Assembly: GCF_015207035.1 (NCBI RefSeq) | Contig: NZ_JADEXQ010000058.1 | Location: 1-40,906 of the forward strand | From: Romeriopsis navalis LEGE 11480 | GTDB lineage: Bacteria > Cyanobacteriota > Cyanobacteriia > Leptolyngbyales > Leptolyngbyaceae | Length of the DNA stretch: 40,906 nucleotides | Reading direction: 5' to 3' | Shown: positions 32,896-40,906 of the stretch, piece by piece | How the letters are laid out: each line of letters begins with the position of its first letter | Numbering within the stretch: the stretch's first letter is position 1 | Translations under genes and position numbers: made by a program | Notes under the pieces: model-generated | Told to the model about the DNA's origin: nothing | The model's database searches: none | The model's input: the letters and a program-made list of their open reading frames with translations, nothing else

Positions 32896-34080
32896 ATGGT
32901 AGTGAACTTAGTGAACTCGTCTGCTACGCGAACCCCGGTGACTTCAGAACTGCCTCTCGTGTCGGTGATTGTGCCGGCTTACAATGCCGAAGATTTTATT
33001 GCCGAAACCCTGGACTCGGTTTTGCAGCAGACCTATGGGAATTTGGAAGTGGTGGTGGTGGACGATGGTTCGGACGATCGGACAGCGGCGATTGTGGCGG
33101 CGATCGGCGATCGAGATGATCGAGTGCGGCTCATTTCCCAGGGCAATGCCGGTGTGGCCGCCGCACGCAATCTGGGTATTGCTCAGTCTTCTGGATCGTT
33201 AATTGCCCCCTTGGATGCGGATGACCTCTGGCATTGCAGTAATCTCGAACGTCAAGTTGCTTGTTTGCTGACCCATGGTGAGTCTACCGGCGTTGTCTAT
33301 ACTTGGTCGCTGGATATTGATGAGTCCAATCAACTTACGGGTGATTTTCACGCGTCGAAAGCGGAAGGGATGATCTATAAGTTGCTGCTGTGTCACAACT
33401 TTTTGGGTAATGCTAGCGCTTCGCTGATTCGACGCAGTTGCTTAGAGCAGGTGCAGGGATATTCGGTGGCATTGCGGGCGGCTGGTGTACAGGGCTGCGA
33501 AGATTGGGATTTGTATTTACGCTTGGCGGCTCGCTATGAGTTTCGAGTGGTGCCGGAGTTTTTGGTGGGTTATCGCAAAATCGTCACCAGTATGTCGGCG
33601 GATTTGTCCCAGATGGCGAAGTCCCATGATTTTATGCTGCGATCGCTGAAGCCGCAGTCCCAACTACCGGCTTATATCTACCGGCTTTCCTACAGTAGTT
33701 TCTTAATGTATCTGGCGCGGCAAAGTGATGAGCAACGTCAGCCACGAGAGACGATCGCCTGGTTACGTCGAACCTTGAAATTTGATCCCCTAACGCCATT
33801 TTTACGCTTGAGTTTTTATTGGTTGTGGCTGCATAGTCTGGCTCAAATGCTTGGTGCGCGTTGTCAGCGGACGATGGGGAGACGATCGGCCGCAATTGGA
33901 CGGGATGCCGTGACCAGGCAGGCTAGGGGGACGACAGCACAGCCACAGCCGGAATATTGGCGACAGCCTCCAATGAAGCCACAGCCTCAGTTTCAGGCAA
34001 CGGGCGTTGCCTTATCGCCGACGACTTGGAGACTGCGTTTGACGATTGTGATTACTCATCTTTTGCAGCGTTGGCTCTAG
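32896..34080 (+). CDS. Family-2 glycosyltransferase
   Basis: I use the ATG at 32896 (394 residues), which has GGAG at 32881-32884. An in-frame ATG at 32827 would add 23 residues that look unlike the family. The GT2 domain begins near residue 20 with VSVIVPAYNAEDFIAETLDSVL, followed by EVVVVDDGSDD, QGNAGVAAARNLGI and the nucleotide-sugar/metal site LDADDLW, then GCEDWDLYLRLA in the acceptor region. The C-terminal part is helical with some hydrophobic residues (FLRLSFYWLWLHSLAQML) and a Gln/Pro/Arg-rich tail. It resembles single-domain transferases of capsule or exopolysaccharide clusters. It lies 152 bases after the tandem transferase and 221 before the next one, and is probably part of the same pathway. 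Confidence 0.88.
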   Translation: MVVNLVNSSATRTPVTSELPLVSVIVPAYNAEDFIAETLDSVLQQTYGNLEVVVVDDGSDDRTAAIVAAIGDRDDRVRLISQGNAGVAAARNLGIAQSSGSLIAPLDADDLWHCSNLERQVACLLTHGESTGVVYTWSLDIDESNQLTGDFHASKAEGMIYKLLLCHNFLGNASASLIRRSCLEQVQGYSVALRAAGVQGCEDWDLYLRLAARYEFRVVPEFLVGYRKIVTSMSADLSQMAKSHDFMLRSLKPQSQLPAYIYRLSYSSFLMYLARQSDEQRQPRETIAWLRRTLKFDPLTPFLRLSFYWLWLHSLAQMLGARCQRTMGRRSAAIGRDAVTRQARGTTAQPQPEYWRQPPMKPQPQFQATGVALSPTTWRLRLTIVITHLLQRWL

Positions 34081-34301
34081 GTGGTGACTGCGGCGTTTAT
34101 GATGGCGATAGATTGGGCAATCGCAAATCCATCGCCACCCAAGTGTGAAATAACCGGCTGATCGTTCCCCTTCACCTGGTAGCGCCGGATTGCCTCCCCC
34201 AGAATTGGCGGTTTGGTGGCCGGATGCAATTTTATGACTCAAATTAGATTGCGATATATTTGCCCTGTGATTAATCTTGATTCGCTATATTGTGCTGCTA
34301 T
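34081..34301. other. Intergenic region between glycosyltransferases 2 and 3
   Basis: The 221 bases contain an imperfect 12-bp stem (TGGCGATAGATT 34103-34114 against AATCCATCGCCA 34126-34137, one mismatch), 22 bases after the stop. No T-run follows. The AT-rich part near 34245-34300 may hold a promoter. Confidence 0.4.
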
Positions 34302-36848
34302 ATGAATGTTGTATTGCTGGATATTACTAAACCGATCGTTGATATTCGATTGCCCCCTGGCCGTGCCCCCCATGCAACGCTCCAGGTGCAATTTGCTGGT
34401 CAACATCTGGGCGATATCAGATTGCCGACTGTTGATCAAATTGTCACGGCGGCGCGGATTCGGGGTGCGCTGGTGGCCGAATTTACCAGTCCGATTTTGG
34501 TGCGATTGTTGGCCACTGCATCACCGTGGCAATCGCGGGCGCAAATCGCGGCCAACCTCGATCAGCATTTTCTGCAAGCAATTTGGGGCCAGCCACATTG
34601 GTCTTTGGCGCAGTTTTATGACGCCGCTGCTGCTGCCGCCGATACAGCTGATGCCACTGGACCGACGATCGATGTCGCCACGGGTTGGCTGGATTTAGAG
34701 GCAACTGAACCACTGCCTTACCTGCATATTCTGAATGGACATCTACGGGTCAGCTTGTCCCTAGCAGGGCAGCGGGTTGGAGCGATTAGCTGGGGAAATC
34801 TTGATGCCACTGGCACCCGCATTACCCCACAGCAATTGCGGGTAGCCTTTACCCAAAGTTATCGGCTGGAATTGCAACGTGCCTGTGTGCGATCGCTGTT
34901 AGGCAAGCCGCTACAAGCGGGCCAATCAATGCGCCAGCAGCTTCAGGGTGGGAGGCCGGTATCGGATTGCCCTGATATCCATGTCTCGATTATTGTGCCC
35001 GCTTATAATGCCGCGTCATATTTGGCGCAATGTTTGCAGTCGGTTTTGGCGCAAACCTATGCCCATTGGGAGTTGATTCTTGTCGATGATGGTTCGAGTG
35101 ATGCGACACCGGCGATCGCGGCGGATTTTGCCCAGCGGGATAGCCGTATTCGGATCGTGCATCAGGCAAATCAAGGTGGATGTGCTGCACGTAATTATGG
35201 TGCAAGTTTGGCCCATTTTGGCTGGCTAGCATTTTTAGATGCGGATGATTGGTGGGAGCCAACTTATTTAGCTGCGATGACGCAGCTGGCGGTGCGCGAT
35301 CCGAGCTTGGATGCGGTGCGGTGCAGTTGGAGTCGTGTGACGGCCACGGGAGAAGTGATTGAGACATTTTTGGCAACGTCGCAGCAACCGGCATTTCGGA
35401 CCTGTGTGTTGGAATGTGGGTTTCAAATGGATAGCTGCATGGTGCGGCGATCGGTAGTTGAAGCGATCCAAGGTTTTGATTTGTCGCTGAAGGCGGGGCA
35501 GGACTGGGATTTTTGGCAGCGGATTGCGCGCACGGGCGCCCGATTTGGGATTGTCGAAGCGGTGTTGTCCTACTATCGCACCGTCCCGGGTTCGGTTTCC
35601 GCCGATGGAATGCGGTTATTGGAGTACAGTTTGCTGGCGATCGAACGCGGCCATAACCCTGATCCACGGGTGCTAAATCCCGATCCGCGCTACGCGATGG
35701 GCTTGGATCATTCCACGTTGGCGGCGAAGCGATTTCATTTTGTGCTGTGGTGTGTGGGATTAGCGATGGTGCAGGGGCAAGATCCAATGCCGCTGTTGGC
35801 GCAAGCGCCGCGCCACGTCGTGCCATCACCGACACCGGAGTCGATTTCTGACTATCTCAAATCGGTGGTGTATCGCAGTGGTGAGGCGCCAACCGCATGG
35901 CCGCAGATCTGGGCCGAAAAGTTTGAGGTAATTCAGCAGTTTGTGCAAGCCGTCGGTGCGCATTTAGCCGTTGAACCGCGCGATCGCTTTATTCAGCAAA
36001 CCTTTGCCCGCTTGGAATATAAGCTGCTGCATGATGCGACAGCCCAATCAGCTCAGGCTTATTTACCGATGACTTTAGGGCGAACTTACGCCTGTTGGGT
36101 GGATATTACGGCACCATTACCGGATATTGCAGTGAATGCCGATCGCTTATTTTGTGTTGTCTATTGCGGTGATGAGCATTTAGGGAATTTAGAATTGCCG
36201 TTGTGTGAGGGGCAATTTGCGGCGGATATTTTGGCTGATGCGATTGCGGGTGAATATTTCTGGGTGATTTTGCAACGGTTTTTCGCCCGGTATGACGATA
36301 CCGCAGAAGCAGCGAAAAACTATGATGCAATGGGGTGGGAGCAGTTTCTCCAGAGTTTGTTTGAGCAGCCTAATTGGGAAGCCGCATGGTTTTATGATCC
36401 TGATCGGATTTTGCCAATACAAACTCATACTGCAACGATTAATCACCCAGAGCCATCATATCAAATACAACGATATTTACATCAGGCCAGAACAACGATT
36501 GAAATCAGTCAGGAGATGCCAACGCTAATTGTAAATCCCGCTTTGAGTGCGGAATCTGTGTCGGTTGTGCTAACCGTTGCCGGTAAGATTTTAGGCCGTA
36601 TATCAGTGTCGGTTGTAGATCAAAGGGTATCGGCGGCGGTGTTACGATCGACGCTGCTGGCGGAAACCCATGCTGAAATCTGTCGGGTGGTGGTGCGGGA
36701 GGCCCTGGTGGGCCGCGTCTGGGCCGCGCCGATGACCCTAAGAGCACGCTTACAGTCGGTGTTTGTGGCCCAACCGAGCGCAATGGCTAGCGTTGCACCG
36801 ATCGCGAGTTGTTGGCGTAGTTGTATACCCGCTTCAGACTTGGCTTGA
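34302..36848 (+). CDS. Family-2 glycosyltransferase flanked on both sides by paired accessory domains
   Basis: The 848-residue protein starts at the ATG at 34302 (a TTG at 34290 is the upstream alternative). The GT2 domain (about 226-440) has VSIIVPAYNAASYLAQCLQSVL, LILVDDGSSDATP, QANQGGCAARNYGA and the metal site FLDADDWW. On each side lies a block of about 200 residues built as accessory domain, linker, accessory domain: residues 2-200 and 598-804. The linkers also match (FLQAIWGQPHW....FYD versus FLQSLFEQPNW....FYD). The accessory unit is the same kind found twice in the tandem transferase upstream. The role is probably a surface glycan transferase, and the accessory modules may bind glycan or a partner. 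Its stop is only 29 bases from the convergent Ycf46 stop. Confidence 0.87.
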   Translation: MNVVLLDITKPIVDIRLPPGRAPHATLQVQFAGQHLGDIRLPTVDQIVTAARIRGALVAEFTSPILVRLLATASPWQSRAQIAANLDQHFLQAIWGQPHWSLAQFYDAAAAAADTADATGPTIDVATGWLDLEATEPLPYLHILNGHLRVSLSLAGQRVGAISWGNLDATGTRITPQQLRVAFTQSYRLELQRACVRSLLGKPLQAGQSMRQQLQGGRPVSDCPDIHVSIIVPAYNAASYLAQCLQSVLAQTYAHWELILVDDGSSDATPAIAADFAQRDSRIRIVHQANQGGCAARNYGASLAHFGWLAFLDADDWWEPTYLAAMTQLAVRDPSLDAVRCSWSRVTATGEVIETFLATSQQPAFRTCVLECGFQMDSCMVRRSVVEAIQGFDLSLKAGQDWDFWQRIARTGARFGIVEAVLSYYRTVPGSVSADGMRLLEYSLLAIERGHNPDPRVLNPDPRYAMGLDHSTLAAKRFHFVLWCVGLAMVQGQDPMPLLAQAPRHVVPSPTPESISDYLKSVVYRSGEAPTAWPQIWAEKFEVIQQFVQAVGAHLAVEPRDRFIQQTFARLEYKLLHDATAQSAQAYLPMTLGRTYACWVDITAPLPDIAVNADRLFCVVYCGDEHLGNLELPLCEGQFAADILADAIAGEYFWVILQRFFARYDDTAEAAKNYDAMGWEQFLQSLFEQPNWEAAWFYDPDRILPIQTHTATINHPEPSYQIQRYLHQARTTIEISQEMPTLIVNPALSAESVSVVLTVAGKILGRISVSVVDQRVSAAVLRSTLLAETHAEICRVVVREALVGRVWAAPMTLRARLQSVFVAQPSAMASVAPIASCWRSCIPASDLA

Positions 36849-36877
36849 AATAAATTCATTGCAGCATCAGGTGGCGT

Positions 36878-38443
36878 TTATGCATCCGCGATCGATGCAT
36901 CTCGAGCGCCGGTTTGTTCGGCCCAACGTTGGAGTTCGTCAATTTGGCTGCGGGAAATTGCGGCGAGGGGCACGGTGGCTTGAATGGCGCTCAAAATATC
37001 TTCCGTGCTGAAGTCGCGGCGTTGGGCTGGCACCGTTGCGGTGCTGGCAGCGGGACTCGTGGCCCCACTAAAAGCGAGGTACATGCCATCGATGATCACT
37101 TGTTCAATTTCGGCCCCACTGAAGTCACGGGTTTGCCAGGCGAGTTGTTTGATGTCGAATTCCCGCAGACGGTTGGGGCGGAGGCGTTGGAGATAAATCT
37201 GAAAAATTGCTTCACGTTCGGCGGTGGAGGGCAGATTGAGAAAAAAGATTTCATCAAACCGGCCTTTCCGCAATAGTTCGGCGGGTAGGGATTGGACATT
37301 ATTGGCCGTCGCGACGACAAAGACGGGACTGGTTTTTTCCTGCATCCAAGTGATTAATGTGCCGAATACTCGCCGACTGGTGCCGGAATCACCATCGGCA
37401 CTATTGGTGATGTTGCCAAAGGCTTTATCAATCTCGTCAATCCAGAGAATGCAGGGGGAAACGGCTTCGACTAGCTGAATCATTTGACGAATGCGGCTTT
37501 CGCTTTCACCCACGAGTCCACCAAACAGTCGGCCAATATCAAGTCGGAGCAGAGGTAAGCGCCATTCCGCCGCGATCGTTTTCGCTGAGAGGGACTTGCC
37601 GGTGCCTTGGATGCCCGCGAGTAAGACACCTTTCGGATGGGGAATACCATAGCGGCGGGCGGTTTCGGTGAAGGCATCCCGGCGCGATCGTACCCAAGCC
37701 TTGAGTTGATCGAGTCCCCCGACCTGTTTGAGGGATTCGGCGGGGGTAAAGAACTCTAAGATGCCGGTGCGGCGGATGATTTGTTTTTTTTCTGCCAGGA
37801 TCGCGTCGATTTCGGCTTCGCTGATTTTTTGTTTGGCGGCGATCGCCTTGGCTAAGATGCGGCGGATTTGGGCACGGCTGAGTCCTTGGCAGGCTTTCAC
37901 CAACTGTTCGCGGGCGAAGGGCAGCAGATCGATCGCTTCGGGGGCGACAACTTGGGTGATGAGCTGATTGATTTCCGGGATGCTGGGCAGTGGAGCATCC
38001 AGGACTGTGATGAGGTCCGCGAGTTCGCCGGGCATTACGAGGGTGGGACTGACAAAGAAAATGGTTGAGCGAGTTTGTGGGAGCGCTTGGGCGAGATTTT
38101 TCAGTTCGCGGATGATCGGTGCGACCTTTTCGGCGTTGGGGCTTTGGAGAAATGGATGTGGGTCGTAGAAGATGTAGAGATTCGTTGTGGGATTATCTTG
38201 GCGCATTTCGCGGCCGACTCGCAGCAAGGCACCCATAAATGAGTTTTTGTCGCTGCTAGTATCGCTCCAGCCTCGGGCAATGTCCCAGGTGAAAAGTTGT
38301 CGCGGGGGTTGGGCGAGTTTGCAGACGGCATCGAACATCGGGCCTAAGGGGGCTTCTTCCGCGGCCACGATGTAGAGCAGGGGATAGCGCGATCGCAGCA
38401 TCAGATCGATCGTCGTGACTAGGGGGTGGGGAGCCTGGTTCAT
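36878..38443 (-). CDS. ycf46: Ycf46-type AAA ATPase
   Basis: The 521-residue protein has the Ycf46 layout. An N-terminal domain (about 1-220) begins with the pattern LMLRSRYPLLYIVAAEE and has FTWDIARGW. An AAA+ core follows, with Walker A GIQGTGKS (277-284), Walker B ILWIDEID (332-339), a sensor-type VVATANNVQSLPAELLRKGRFDEIFFLNLP segment, and a lid with DFSGAEIEQVI. The family is kept in nearly all cyanobacteria and red-lineage plastids, and links to carbon acquisition or photosynthesis have been proposed. The biochemical role is not settled. The start ATG overlaps the msrA stop by four bases, so the two are co-transcribed and probably translationally coupled. Motifs are intact and the length is normal. 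Confidence 0.93.
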   Translation of the reverse strand: MNQAPHPLVTTIDLMLRSRYPLLYIVAAEEAPLGPMFDAVCKLAQPPRQLFTWDIARGWSDTSSDKNSFMGALLRVGREMRQDNPTTNLYIFYDPHPFLQSPNAEKVAPIIRELKNLAQALPQTRSTIFFVSPTLVMPGELADLITVLDAPLPSIPEINQLITQVVAPEAIDLLPFAREQLVKACQGLSRAQIRRILAKAIAAKQKISEAEIDAILAEKKQIIRRTGILEFFTPAESLKQVGGLDQLKAWVRSRRDAFTETARRYGIPHPKGVLLAGIQGTGKSLSAKTIAAEWRLPLLRLDIGRLFGGLVGESESRIRQMIQLVEAVSPCILWIDEIDKAFGNITNSADGDSGTSRRVFGTLITWMQEKTSPVFVVATANNVQSLPAELLRKGRFDEIFFLNLPSTAEREAIFQIYLQRLRPNRLREFDIKQLAWQTRDFSGAEIEQVIIDGMYLAFSGATSPAASTATVPAQRRDFSTEDILSAIQATVPLAAISRSQIDELQRWAEQTGARDASIADA

Positions 38444-38910
38444 GGATGGTGCGTGGCGCGGCGTTGTTGCTCGAAATATTGCTGGTGTTCGGCTTTGGCC
38501 AGCCAGTAGGCGGATGCGGGTTTGATTTCGGTGACGATCGGTTTGGCGTATTGGCCGGAGGCGTCGAGTTGACGTTTGGCTTGCCCCGCTAACTGTGCCT
38601 GTTCGGGTGTGTGGTAGAAGATCACCGATCGGTATTGTTCGCCGCGATCGGCCCCTTGGCGATTGAGGCTGGTGGGGTCGTGGATTTGCCAGAAGGTCGT
38701 TAGGAGTCGCTCATAGCTAACTACGGCGGGGTCGAATTCGACCTGTGCAACTTCGGCATGGCCGGTAATCCGGGCCACCACATCTAAATGGCAAGGATTG
38801 TCGAAATGTCCACCCATGTACCCAACTGATGTCTTGAATACACCGGGTATTTGCCGAAATGCTTGCTCAACTGCCCAAAAGCAGCCGGCCCCAAACGTGG
38901 CGATTGCCAT
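38440..38910 (-). CDS. msrA: Peptide-methionine (S)-S-oxide reductase
   Basis: The 156-residue MsrA reduces methionine-S-sulfoxide in oxidised proteins. The catalytic motif GAGCFWAVEQAF has C10. GYMGGHFDNPCHLDVV, ITGHAEVAQVEFDP, LTTFWQIHDPTSLNRQGADRGEQYRS and the final EHQQYFEQ are typical. At the position where many MsrAs have a Cys just before the TGHAE motif this protein has Ala (VVARITGHAE). The only other Cys is C38 in NPCHLDV, and there is no C-terminal resolving Cys. It therefore resembles short MsrA forms that rely on one Cys or an alternative resolving Cys. It is the first gene of a two-gene unit with ycf46 (4-base overlap), which hints that ycf46 expression may follow oxidative conditions. 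Confidence 0.95.
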   Translation of the reverse strand: MAIATFGAGCFWAVEQAFRQIPGVFKTSVGYMGGHFDNPCHLDVVARITGHAEVAQVEFDPAVVSYERLLTTFWQIHDPTSLNRQGADRGEQYRSVIFYHTPEQAQLAGQAKRQLDASGQYAKPIVTEIKPASAYWLAKAEHQQYFEQQRRATHHP

Positions 38911-39073
38911 AGAATTTCCGGATCTCCTAACGTAATTTCAGCGGCTAAACTAGATATACTGACGTTCCCTTATTTATGTTAGATGCTGGCGTTGATTTCC
39001 GTAAATCCGCGACCGCATTGCGAAGTTAGAGTCAAATTATCCGTGCGTTTTGATTGGGTACCCGATCGCTGCT

Positions 39074-39700
39074 ATGAGCTTATTTATCGAAAAACTATTC
39101 ACTGATCCAATCTATTTCTTTCGCTATGTGGTGATTATCGTAATCTCGATCGTCCTGCATGAGCTGGCCCACGGGTTTGCGGCGATGAGTGAAGGGGATG
39201 ATACACCCCAGTCCGAGGGGCATATCACGCCGAATCCAGTGGTGCATATGGGCATTCCGGCGCTGATTATGCTGATGTTTGTGGGGATGACTTGGGGGCA
39301 GATGCCGGTGAACCCAAGCAATTTTAAGCATAAGTGGGGGCACGCTTGGGTGGCGGCGGCGGGGCCGTTGATGAATGTGGCGCTCGCGGCGCTCTGTTGT
39401 GTCTTGGTGGCGCTCTCGATGACCCAGGGATGGGCGGTGATTAGCCCGGAGTTCTTTGGGTTGATGGCGTTTATTAATGTTTTTCTGTTTTTGTTTAATC
39501 TGCTGCCGGTGCCGCCACTGGATGGCTTTACGGTGGTGAGTGACTTTTTCCCATCGCTGAAGCCGATTCGGAATAGTCAGGTGGGACTGTTTTTGTTGAT
39601 TGTGATTTTTACGGTGCCGTTTATCGGTGGGGGATTAGCGTCGTTAGCGATGTTGACGGTGCGCACGGCGATTACGACGTTGGTTTCCTGGGCGGGTTAA
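39074..39700 (+). CDS. Site-2-protease-type (M50 family) membrane metallopeptidase
   Basis: The 208-residue protein (ATG at 39074, with an in-frame TTG at 39050 as alternative) is mostly hydrophobic with about five membrane segments. The zinc motif HELAH (H29, E30, H33) lies in the first membrane helix. The second conserved motif appears as NLLPVPPLDGF near 150-160, where the Asp supplies the third zinc ligand in M50 peptidases. The segment HKWGHAWVAAAGPLMNVALA is also typical of the group. It lacks a PDZ domain, so it belongs to the small site-2-protease-like subgroup. Substrates are unknown and usually include membrane-anchored regulators. Its TAA stop overlaps the convergent WD40 gene's stop within TTAA. 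Confidence 0.9.
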   Translation: MSLFIEKLFTDPIYFFRYVVIIVISIVLHELAHGFAAMSEGDDTPQSEGHITPNPVVHMGIPALIMLMFVGMTWGQMPVNPSNFKHKWGHAWVAAAGPLMNVALAALCCVLVALSMTQGWAVISPEFFGLMAFINVFLFLFNLLPVPPLDGFTVVSDFFPSLKPIRNSQVGLFLLIVIFTVPFIGGGLASLAMLTVRTAITTLVSWAG

Positions 39701-40906
39701 GGGAATGATGGCGGAGACGCGGGTTGGGGCAGTGACCAGATGCGTACGGAGCCGTCGTAGCTGCCGCTGATGATCTGCTGGCCGTTGGGGGTGATGGCGA
39801 CGCTGGTGATTTGTTCCCAATGTCCGGCGAGGCTGGCGAGTTCGGTGTTGGACGCGAGATCCCAGATTTTGACTTTGCAGTCGCTACTGCCGGTAACGAG
39901 GATGTGGCCATCGTGGCTCAGGGCCATGCAATTGATGCGACCATCGTGGCCTGCCAGGATACCCCGGACGGCGCCAGTGTTGGTATCCCAGATTTGGACG
40001 GTGTAGTCGCGGATAAAGCCGCCACCGGCACTGATGAGGATGGGGGCGGTGGGATGGAGAATGACGGAATGCACCCAGCAGGGGTGTTGGTAGGTGGTAA
40101 GAAATTCGCCGGTGTACCAATTCCAGAGTTTGATGTCGCCTTTGTCGTGGCCGGTGCAGAGGATGTTTTGGCCGGTGGAGAGGGCGACGGCATTGACCAG
40201 ATCGGTACGATCGATCATCCGGGCTTGGCGACCCGTTTTGATATTGCCGACGCGCAGGTAGGGGCGGAGAGCGGCATTGGGTTCGGTGGCTCCGGCGATT
40301 AGATAGGTGTCGTCGAGTAGGGTGCTGGCGATCGGGCTATAGCCTTGCATCACATGGACGGTGCTTTGGAGCAGCAGGCTCCAGATGATGACGCTGCCGA
40401 AGACGCTGGTGATGAGGGCGGTTTGGCTGTCGGGGGTAAAGCTGACCCAGCGGACTTGGCGACCGTCGAGTTGGTTGCTTTGGATCAGGTTGTGGTGGTG
40501 GGCGAGGTTGATCTGGTGGATGGGGTGATGGCGGGTTAGATCCCAGATGGTGGCGAGGCCGCGACGGGTTCCGGCGATCGCCAGTTTGCCGTTGGGGGCG
40601 ATGGCGACGGTTTCGACTTTGTTGCGTCGATCGTTGACGAGGGTGGTGGTGTTTTGGAAGCGGGTGTAGGGGGAATGGGTGGTGCGACTATGGCGATCGG
40701 GGTGGGTTTCGAGCAGCCTGTAGGCGGCCCAGGTGAGTTGGGGGTGGGGGGATTGGAGCGCTTGGTGGAGTAGGTGAATGCCTTGGTCGTACTGGAGGGC
40801 TTGGGGGAGAAGATTGAGTCGATCGCGTAGGCTGGCGTTTTGGAATTTTTGGATAAGGCCGGGGAGTCCGCCGAGGGTGAGGGCCGCTTGGGGTGAGGGG
40901 GTGGCC
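39697..40906 (-). CDS. WD40-repeat protein, 5' end beyond the window
   Basis: Translation of the minus strand stays open from the window edge to the TAA at 39697, giving at least 403 residues of the C-terminal part. The GTG at 40353 is internal, because in-frame WD40 sequence continues upstream of it (GLATIWDLTRHHPIHQINL, WVSFTPDSQTALITSVFGSVIIWSL). The N-terminal visible part contains a HEAT-like helical stretch (LLPQALQYDQGIHLLHQALQ, TWAAYRLLETHP), followed by at least five WD40 blades such as GDIKLWNWYTGEFL, YTVQIWDTNTGAV, CKVKIWDLASN and GSVRIWSLP. Such proteins act as scaffolds, and no catalytic domain is visible here. N-terminal domains outside the window could change the description. 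Confidence 0.88.
   Translation of the reverse strand, partial: ATPSPQAALTLGGLPGLIQKFQNASLRDRLNLLPQALQYDQGIHLLHQALQSPHPQLTWAAYRLLETHPDRHSRTTHSPYTRFQNTTTLVNDRRNKVETVAIAPNGKLAIAGTRRGLATIWDLTRHHPIHQINLAHHHNLIQSNQLDGRQVRWVSFTPDSQTALITSVFGSVIIWSLLLQSTVHVMQGYSPIASTLLDDTYLIAGATEPNAALRPYLRVGNIKTGRQARMIDRTDLVNAVALSTGQNILCTGHDKGDIKLWNWYTGEFLTTYQHPCWVHSVILHPTAPILISAGGGFIRDYTVQIWDTNTGAVRGILAGHDGRINCMALSHDGHILVTGSSDCKVKIWDLASNTELASLAGHWEQITSVAITPNGQQIISGSYDGSVRIWSLPQPASPPSFP

Noticed and set aside
39697-40353. WD40 gene starting at the GTG at 40353
   Set aside because: The frame stays open to the window end and continues to encode WD40 and HEAT-like sequence, so the true start is outside.

Overview
The window reads as chromosomal DNA of a cyanobacterium. 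The evidence is the frequent octamer GCGATCGC (HIP1), a Ycf46-type AAA ATPase otherwise typical of cyanobacteria and red-lineage plastids, CHASE2 and CHAT/TPR signalling and effector proteins, a DUF928 protein, and a two-partner-secretion exoprotein with the usual cyanobacterial C-terminal tail. The genus cannot be fixed from the sequence alone. No rRNA, tRNA, transposase, CRISPR array or phage gene was seen.

Layout. (1) 20-10846, all minus strand: a receiver-histidine kinase, a CHASE2 hybrid kinase with a degenerate receiver, a DUF928 protein, a TPR-CHAT protein and a haemagglutination-type exoprotein. This looks like a sensing plus surface/exported-protein neighbourhood. (2) 11132-16722, minus strand: three tandem paralogous zinc metalloproteases (HEIGH...GF, with SHW and M-x-P downstream), two of them followed by clear hairpin terminators. 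(3) 17368-18351, plus: a YhdH/AcuI-type oxidoreductase. (4) 18558-29295, plus: three HlyC-like lysine acyltransferases and two giant RTX-type beta-roll proteins, arranged as one lone acyltransferase followed by two acyltransferase-RTX cassettes. (5) 29900-36848, plus: three family-2 glycosyltransferases, two of which carry six copies in total of an accessory domain I cannot name. (6) 36878-38910, minus: MsrA and Ycf46 overlapping by 4 bases. (7) 39074-39700, plus: a small site-2-protease-type membrane peptidase. (8) 39697 to the window end, minus: a WD40 protein whose start lies outside.

The most striking region is 11132-29295. The acyltransferases resemble the activators of pore-forming RTX toxins, but their partners are not classical toxins. 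Each partner has two beta-rolls built from an 18-residue unit (one canonical calcium-binding nonapeptide plus one non-canonical nonapeptide with an invariant Asn). The rolls are separated by a Phe/Asp-rich stretch and a tandem L-P-S-[LF]-x pentapeptide region. A lysine-rich insert conserved between the two proteins is a candidate acylation site. The neighbouring metalloproteases lack an obvious signal peptide and share a WGxxGDGYW motif, once internally and once at the C-terminus. A plausible but unproven reading is a set of exported, fatty-acylated, calcium-binding surface proteins with companion proteases. No type I secretion gene lies in this window. The glycosyltransferases next door could belong to cell-surface polysaccharide or glycoprotein synthesis.
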